From the NCBI GenBank assembly GCA_964630925.1, contig CAZVZK010000252.1, positions 1 to 10,093 on the forward strand: a stretch of DNA of 10,093 bases, given 5' to 3'. The stretch is from RGDT01 sp964630925 (GTDB taxonomy: Bacteria; Planctomycetota; Planctomycetia; Gemmatales; Gemmataceae). A program made the translations under genes and the position numbers. The notes beneath the pieces are model-generated. The model was not told the origin of the DNA, made no database searches, and worked only from the letters and a program-made list of their open reading frames with translations. Within the stretch, counting starts at the first letter, position 1; each line of letters starts with the position of its first letter. Below, piece by piece: positions 1-4,686 of the stretch.

Positions 1-8
1 CGGCTCAT
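1..8 (-). CDS. rpsS: Start of 30S ribosomal protein S19 (partial, cut by window edge)
   Basis: Only the start codon and about one and a half further codons are in the window: on the minus strand an ATG at 8-6 is followed by AGC and CG, giving Met-Ser-(Arg), which fits the usual Met-Ser-Arg-Ser start of S19. Purine-rich stretches (AGGG and GGA) lie just upstream on the minus strand. S19 normally follows L2 in the S10 operon, so position supports the call more than sequence does. The identity is an inference from gene order and would be wrong if the operon has been rearranged here too. Confidence 0.5.
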
Positions 9-58
9 TCCGACCCTGCCCCCGGCATCCCGAAAAGCGTGAAGTGTGGATTGTAGCA

Positions 59-91
59 GGCGGGCGGCCCGTGTCCAGTGGCCCGCCCGCC
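59..91 (-). other. GC-rich stem-loop between rplB and the next gene
   Basis: An 11-bp stem (arms 59-69 and 80-91, with one bulged base) closes a 10-nt loop just downstream of the rplB stop. No run of T follows it on the minus strand, so it is not a standard intrinsic terminator. It may stabilise mRNA ends or separate the rplB and rpsS messages. Seen directly; function unknown. Confidence 0.5.
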
Positions 92-106
92 GTTCTCGTC
101 CCCGCG

Positions 107-1090
107 TCAGTTGCCCGTCTGGAACCGCCCCGGCTTCCTCTTCCGGATGATGGCGGCGCTCGACGGCTTCCTCTTCTTCCTCGTCTTGCCGCCCTTCGAC
201 AGCACGCCCGTCGGCCCGCACGAGTGCCGGCCGCCCGCCGTACGGCCCTCGCCGCCGCCCATCGGGTGATCGACCGGGTTCATCGACGTCCCGCGGTTGT
301 GGGGCTTGCGGCCCATGTGCCTCTTGCGGCCCGCCTTCCCGATCGAGATCGACATGTGCTCCGAGTTGCCGATGGCGCCCACCGTCGCCCGGCACTCGCT
401 GGAGATACGCCGCACCTCGCCCGACGGCAGGGTCAGCTGCGCCCACTTGCCCTCGCGGGCGCTCAACGTCGCCTTGGTGCCGGCGCTGCGGCACATCTGC
501 CCGCCGTGGCCCGGCTGCATCTCGACGTTGTGGACCACCATGCCCAGCGGCACCTTGCGCAGCGGCATGCAGTTGCCGATACGCGGCTCGGCCTCCTCGC
601 CGCTCAGGATGCGGTCGCCGGCGCTGAGGCCCTCCGGCGCGAGGATGTACGCACGCTCCCCGTCCTCGTACTGCAGGCGGGCGATGCGGGCCGAGCGGTT
701 GGGGTCGTACTCGATGCCGAGGACGGTGGCCCAGACGTTGTCCTTCTTCCGCTTGAAGTCGATGATGCGGTACATGCGCTTCGCGCCACCCCCACGGAAG
801 CGCGCGGTGATGACGCCCTGGTTGTTCCGGCCCCCGGTCTTCTTGGCGGGCTTGAGGAGCTTCTTCTCCGGGCCGGGCTTGATGGCGACGCGGTCGCCCG
901 CCTTCATCCCGGGGCGCACGCGGATGCGGCCCTCGGTGCCGTTGTCGTAGCTGACGACGGCGTAGGGCTTGCCGTTGGGCCGCTCGACGACCTCCTTGAC
1001 GGACCCCTCCCACACCGTGATCTCGGCGAAGTCACTCACCGAGCCGCCGCGGCGTCCGGGTGTGGTCGGGTTGTATTGTCGGATGCCCAT
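107..1090 (-). CDS. rplB: 50S ribosomal protein L2, with an extra N-terminal segment
   Basis: L2 binds 23S rRNA in the large subunit near the peptidyl transferase centre and helps subunit joining. The family pattern is clear: TPGRR near residue 10, KKTGGRNNQG (83-92), YRIIDFKR (107-114), EYDPNRSARIA (127-137), YILAPEGL (148-155) and NPVDHPMGGGEGR (271-283). His275 corresponds to the functionally important His229 of E. coli L2. At 327 residues it is about 50 longer than the usual 273-276. The excess is one block, about residues 26-73, inserted between the conserved FAEIT and the PEKKLLKPAKK segment. This block resembles the protein's own residues 123-161. It starts with ATG at 1090, where the ribosome binding site is weak (GAGAG, about 9 nt upstream). 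It lies 105 bp after rplW in the same operon. Identity is certain; the role of the insert is unknown. Confidence 0.97.
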   Translation of the reverse strand: MGIRQYNPTTPGRRGGSVSDFAEITVWEGSVKEVVERPNGKPYAVVSYDNGTEGRIRVRPGMKAGDRVAIKPGPEKKLLKPAKKTGGRNNQGVITARFRGGGAKRMYRIIDFKRKKDNVWATVLGIEYDPNRSARIARLQYEDGERAYILAPEGLSAGDRILSGEEAEPRIGNCMPLRKVPLGMVVHNVEMQPGHGGQMCRSAGTKATLSAREGKWAQLTLPSGEVRRISSECRATVGAIGNSEHMSISIGKAGRKRHMGRKPHNRGTSMNPVDHPMGGGEGRTAGGRHSCGPTGVLSKGGKTRKKRKPSSAAIIRKRKPGRFQTGN

Positions 1091-1122
1091 GATTGTGGCT
1101 CTCGGCTCTTGTCAGGTCTTCT

Positions 1123-1184
1123 GCTGGCTGTTGTCTTCTTCGAGCTGGCTGTTGCTGGCTGTTAGCTGGCTGTTGCTGGCTGTC
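1123..1184. repeat. Tandem array of a 10-base repeat in the rplW-rplB spacer
   Basis: The 10-mer GCTGGCTGTT occurs at 1123-1132, then as two back-to-back 21-base units (1143-1163 and 1164-1184), each made of one A and two copies of the 10-mer; the last copy ends in C. On the coding (minus) strand the unit is AACAGCCAGC. The array fills most of the 105-bp spacer between the rplW stop and the rplB start. It contains no palindrome comparable to a CRISPR or REP repeat. Origin by slippage is likely; any effect on rplB translation is inference. Confidence 0.85.
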
Positions 1185-1195
1185 AGCTATTCAGA

Positions 1196-1516
1196 TCAGA
1201 AGAAATCGATCTGCGGGCTGTCCTCGTGGAGCGTCACGATGGCCTTCTTCCAGTGCGGCAGGCGGCCGATGCCGTTGCGGAAGCGCTTGCGCTTGCCGGC
1301 GCGGTTCTGCGTGCGGACCTTCATGACCCGGACGTTGAACAGCTCCTCGACGGCGGCCTTGATCTCGTCCTTCGACGCCCAGGGGTTCACCTCGAACGGG
1401 TAGGCGTGGTAGCGCGACGCCTGGTGCGTCGCCTTCTCGGTGATGATGGGCCGCAGGACGATCTGGTGCGGCTCCAGCTCCGGGCCGCGCACCGTCTTTT
1501 CCTTGCTCTTGGTCAT
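1196..1516 (-). CDS. rplW: 50S ribosomal protein L23
   Basis: L23 sits at the polypeptide exit of the large subunit, binds 23S rRNA and is the docking site for trigger factor and the signal recognition particle. The 106-residue protein has the family features: IVLRPIITEKAT (19-30), the FEVNPWASKDEIKAAVEELF segment (41-60), the basic loop RTQNRAGKRKRF (68-79) that extends into rRNA, and a C-terminal strand ending near residue 106. Length matches the family. It starts at ATG 1516 with GGAG about 10 nt upstream, 18 bp after the rplD stop, so the two are co-transcribed. The following gene, rplB, is separated by a repeat-filled 105-bp spacer. Nothing is missing from the protein. Confidence 0.96.
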   Translation of the reverse strand: MTKSKEKTVRGPELEPHQIVLRPIITEKATHQASRYHAYPFEVNPWASKDEIKAAVEELFNVRVMKVRTQNRAGKRKRFRNGIGRLPHWKKAIVTLHEDSPQIDFF

Positions 1517-1534
1517 GGCAGGGGTTCTCCGGTG

Positions 1535-2311
1535 TTACTGCGCGGCGGGGGCCGGGGCCGGGGTCTGGTTGGCGGCGGTGGGCGGCCCCTTCCGCAGGGC
1601 CTCCAGGGCGGGGCGGGTCAGGATGAGACGCTTCTGGCGGAGGACCGTGTAGGCGTTGAACTCCGCCGTCGGCATCACCTGCACCTCGGGGATGTTGCGG
1701 GCCGACATGTACAGGTTGCGGTCGATGCCGGCCGTGCCGATCAGCCACGTCGAGTGGGCCTTCGGCCTCTTGGGCGGCTTCTCGCCCTCGGCGGCCTCGG
1801 GCGGGGCCGGCGGGGTGGGCACGAGCTTCCTGGTGAGGGCCTTGATGACCGTGACGACGGGCTTCGTCTTGACCTCGTTGATGGTGAGGTCATCGATGAT
1901 GACGCACTCGTTGTCGAGGAACTTGCTGAGGATCGCCATGCGCGTCGCGGCGCGGACGGCCTTCTTCGGCAGGTGGTACTCGTAGTCGCGCGGCTTGGGG
2001 CCCTTGGCGGTGCCGCCGCCGCGACGCTTGTTGGTGCGCTTGGTGCCGATGCGGGCGTTGCCGGTGCCCTTCTGGCGGAACACCTTCTTGGTGCTGCCGG
2101 CCACCTCGCCGCGGCGGAGGGTGGAGTGCGTGCCGGCCCGCTGGTTCGCCTGGAACATCAGGCAGGCCTCGTGCAGCAGTTGCCGGTTGATCTTGCCGCC
2201 GAACTCGGCGGGGTCGATCTCCACCTTGCCGACCTCCTCGCCCTGCCGGTTCAGGACCGGGATGCTGACGGGGGGCAGCTTCGGCGTATCCTTCTTGATG
2301 ACCTTCGCCAC
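1535..2311 (-). CDS. rplD: 50S ribosomal protein L4, with insert and C-terminal tail
   Basis: L4 binds 23S rRNA and its extended loop lines the peptide exit tunnel; in some bacteria it also represses its own operon. The conserved tunnel-loop core is present: RQKGTGNARIGTKR (79-92), RRGGGTAKGPKPRDY (96-110) and the LPKKAVRAA segment (114-122). At 258 residues it is about 50 longer than the usual 200-210. The surplus is an N-terminal extension of some 12-15 residues, a Pro/Glu/Lys-rich insert at about 164-184 before the HSTWLIG strand, and an Ala/Pro-rich tail after residue 240. The start is GTG at 2311, supported by AAGGG 8 nt upstream. Unusually it directly follows rpsJ; in the standard S10 operon rplC stands between them. 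Identity is secure. Confidence 0.95.
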   Translation of the reverse strand: MAKVIKKDTPKLPPVSIPVLNRQGEEVGKVEIDPAEFGGKINRQLLHEACLMFQANQRAGTHSTLRRGEVAGSTKKVFRQKGTGNARIGTKRTNKRRGGGTAKGPKPRDYEYHLPKKAVRAATRMAILSKFLDNECVIIDDLTINEVKTKPVVTVIKALTRKLVPTPPAPPEAAEGEKPPKRPKAHSTWLIGTAGIDRNLYMSARNIPEVQVMPTAEFNAYTVLRQKRLILTRPALEALRKGPPTAANQTPAPAPAAQ

Positions 2312-2324
2312 GGCTTTGACCCTT

Positions 2325-2356
2325 AAAAATCACGATCGGGTGGGCCACCCACCCGA
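2325..2356 (-). terminator. Terminator-like hairpin between rpsJ and rplD (possible attenuator)
   Basis: A perfect 9-bp GC-rich stem (arms 2336-2344 and 2348-2356) closes a 3-nt loop. On the minus strand it is followed, after 6 nt, by five T (2329-2325). The gap before the T run makes it weaker than a classic intrinsic terminator, so partial read-through is likely. It lies in the 73-nt spacer between rpsJ and rplD, where rplC is normally found. The structure is seen directly; an attenuating or transcript-trimming role is inference. Confidence 0.55.
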
Positions 2357-2384
2357 CCATGCGTTGTGCTCTCCGGCGGCCCGC

Positions 2385-2708
<324 letters not shown>

Positions 2709-2715
2709 CGAAACG

Positions 2716-2721
2716 CCCCTT
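2716..2721 (-). promoter_or_regulatory. Ribosome binding site that fixes the rpsJ start
   Basis: AAGGGG on the minus strand, 7 nt before the GTG at 2708. It supports the 107-residue form of S10 over the longer open frame beginning at 2774, which would also need to be read from within the -10/+1 region of the promoter. Confidence 0.75.
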
Positions 2722-2752
2722 GCTCGCGCCGTGCGGAAACGTGGAAAGTGTA

Positions 2753-2781
2753 AGGGTAGGGGCGATGGCAACACCTGTCAA
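2753..2781 (-). promoter_or_regulatory. Sigma70-type promoter of the rpsJ ribosomal operon
   Basis: On the minus strand a perfect -35 box TTGACA (2781-2776) is separated by exactly 17 nt from TACCCT (2758-2753), which keeps three of six positions of the -10 consensus, including the flanking TA and final T. The predicted transcript starts near 2746, giving a leader of about 38 nt before the rpsJ GTG. The -35 box begins only 12 bp after the stop codon of the kinase gene, so the operon need not depend on read-through from it. Confidence 0.75.
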
Positions 2782-2793
2782 GGGGACAAATCG

Positions 2794-4686
2794 TTACAGC
2801 CCCTGTGTCTCGGCGAGTGCGACGACGGCACGCAGCTCGGCCCACAGGCATTGCCACTGACTGCGGGCCACGGGGTCGAGGCGGGTCGGCCCGTCGCCAT
2901 CGCGCCAGGGGGCGAAGTCGTCGGCCTCCAGCCAGCGCCGTGCCTGCGCCGCGGCTTGCTGCCGCGCGGCGGCCGGGCCTGCGCTGATCCCCCGGCGGAC
3001 CTGTGGGAGCGCGGAGGACAGCGAGGCAAGGGCGGTCCGGGCCGCCTGTGCCCTCTCCGCCGCGTCCGGGGGCCGGTCGTTCTCCTCTCCTCGCGCCAGG
3101 CGCGCGGCGGCGCGGGCGGCCAGGTCCGCCCCGCCGGCCCCCAGACGCAGGCCGCGGAAGAAGTGCAACGCGGCGCGGTTCAGGCCTTTCCGGGCGCACA
3201 CCATGCCGAACGAGAGCGTCTCATCGGCCCCACCCGGCTTCGCCACCCCACGCAGTATTTCCGGGAGTCTCGCCTCGACCCGCGCGAGATCGCGGGCGTT
3301 GGCGGCCCACTGCGCGAGGACCGCCGGGATCATGGCCTGGTGGCGGGCGTTGGCCTCGGCCGCCTGTCTCGCCGCGATCCCCGCCTCCACGAGCTGCCCG
3401 TTGAACTCGAACGCCTGCAGCAGCACCCCGTGGGCGCGCGAGTCGTCCGGGTGGGCGGCCACGCAGGCACGCGCGGACGCCACCGCGCCGGGGCCGTCGC
3501 GATCATGCATCTGGGTCACGGCGAGGCAGCGGAGCAGCCCGAAGTCGTTGGGCGAGAGGCGAAGCCCCTCGCGTGCGACGCGGATCGCCGCCTTCAGCTC
3601 GCCCCGTTCACGCAGCCCGGTGACGAGCCCCTCGCACGCCTGGGCGTGTGAGGGGTTGGCTTCGACGGCGGCGCGGAAGCAGCCGAGGGCCCTGCTCCTG
3701 TCTCCGGCGCGGGTGAAGGATTCGGCGAGGGCGTGCAAGACGGGGGCCGACCGGGGCGACCGGCAGTAGGCGGCCTGGAGGGCCTCCGCCGCACGGCGGT
3801 GGTCATTCTGCCGCGTCAGCATCTGGGCGATGAGGAAGGGCGGGTCGGGGGCGTGCGGGTCGAGGCTGGCCGCCCGCCGGAAGGCGATCAGGGCCGCCCC
3901 GCTCCGGCCGGCGGCGGCCTGGACGTGGCCCATCTGCATCGCCACCTCCGCCGTGTCGTGCCCGTCCTTGACCGCCTCACGCAGCACGGCAAGGGCCTCG
4001 TCGCCGCGCCCCAGCCGGCTCAGGGCCCGGGCCAGGTTGAGGCGGTGGGCCTGTTCGCGCGGGGCCAGCGGGATCAGCGCCCGACAGTCGTCGGCCGCCT
4101 CGGCGATCCGGCCCAGGTCGAACAGGGCCTCGATGCGGTACTGGCGCGGCGTCGCCCACGTCGGGGCGGCGTTGCTGGAGATCAGGTATGCCTCCGCCGC
4201 CGCCCCGTGCCTGCCGCGCATCTGGTGGATCCGACCCATCGCGAGCCAGCCCTCCGCGGCGTTCGGGGCATGGGTCATCCGCGGGTCGATGATCTTCTCG
4301 GTGTCGTCGAGCCTCCCCTGGTTAAGCAGCAGGTTGGCCAGGAGGGAGAACGCACGCAGGTCCGGGTCGCGGTGGGCGATGGCCCTGCGGAGGGCCCACT
4401 CCGCCCTGCCCCGGCCGTCGGGCATCTCGGACAGCACGCTCCCGAGGATGGAGAACGCCAGGGGCCTTGGCGCCACGGACCAGGAGAGCTCCAGGGACAT
4501 GACCGCGAGGGCCTTGTCGCCGAGGGATTCGTGGGCCAGGCCCATGTTGTAAAGGATGTCGGCGGCCAGCCGGCCTTCCGGGGCGACCTGGAGCGCCTCC
4601 GTGTAGGCGGGGATCGCCTCCCCTGGCTTCCCGCCCTGGCGGAGTGCGTTGCCGAGGTTGTAGAGGTGGACCGGCTCGCGGGGGGG
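2794..4686 (-). CDS. C-terminal TPR part of the kinase, in the shifted frame
   Basis: This is the natural continuation of the kinase gene after the frame break at the C7 run. Immediately after the break it reads REPVHLYNLGNALRQGG, a perfect TPR start that completes the repeat begun in the other frame. About eight to ten further TPR-like helical pairs follow (for example ILYNMGLAHESLGDKALAV, VLHALAESFTRAGDRSRAL). The end contains a WLEADD motif and a Trp-rich close (SQWQCLWAELRAVVAL), a type of ending I recognise from large planctomycete TPR kinases. The frame is open up to 4839, but the stretch from 4687 to 4839 is low-complexity Arg/Ser/Pro translation of the real kinase frame. If the break is real, a separate product would need an internal start; I see none with convincing support. 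Probably not an independent gene. Confidence 0.8.
   Translation of the reverse strand, partial: PPREPVHLYNLGNALRQGGKPGEAIPAYTEALQVAPEGRLAADILYNMGLAHESLGDKALAVMSLELSWSVAPRPLAFSILGSVLSEMPDGRGRAEWALRRAIAHRDPDLRAFSLLANLLLNQGRLDDTEKIIDPRMTHAPNAAEGWLAMGRIHQMRGRHGAAAEAYLISSNAAPTWATPRQYRIEALFDLGRIAEAADDCRALIPLAPREQAHRLNLARALSRLGRGDEALAVLREAVKDGHDTAEVAMQMGHVQAAAGRSGAALIAFRRAASLDPHAPDPPFLIAQMLTRQNDHRRAAEALQAAYCRSPRSAPVLHALAESFTRAGDRSRALGCFRAAVEANPSHAQACEGLVTGLRERGELKAAIRVAREGLRLSPNDFGLLRCLAVTQMHDRDGPGAVASARACVAAHPDDSRAHGVLLQAFEFNGQLVEAGIAARQAAEANARHQAMIPAVLAQWAANARDLARVEARLPEILRGVAKPGGADETLSFGMVCARKGLNRAALHFFRGLRLGAGGADLAARAAARLARGEENDRPPDAAERAQAARTALASLSSALPQVRRGISAGPAAARQQAAAQARRWLEADDFAPWRDGDGPTRLDPVARSQWQCLWAELRAVVALAETQGL

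Noticed and set aside
59..91. Intrinsic terminator after rplB
   Set aside because: The stem is strong but no T run follows on the minus strand and a likely rpsS start lies just beyond, so it is kept only as a stem-loop.
44..1165. Long plus-strand frame opposite rplB (and similar ones at 1226-2326, 2731-3651 and 3733-4857)
   Set aside because: All are shadows of ribosomal or TPR genes on the other strand, a known effect of high GC; their translations are low in complexity and match no family.
1123..1184. CRISPR array
   Set aside because: The units are 10 bases with no spacers between them, so this is a simple tandem repeat.
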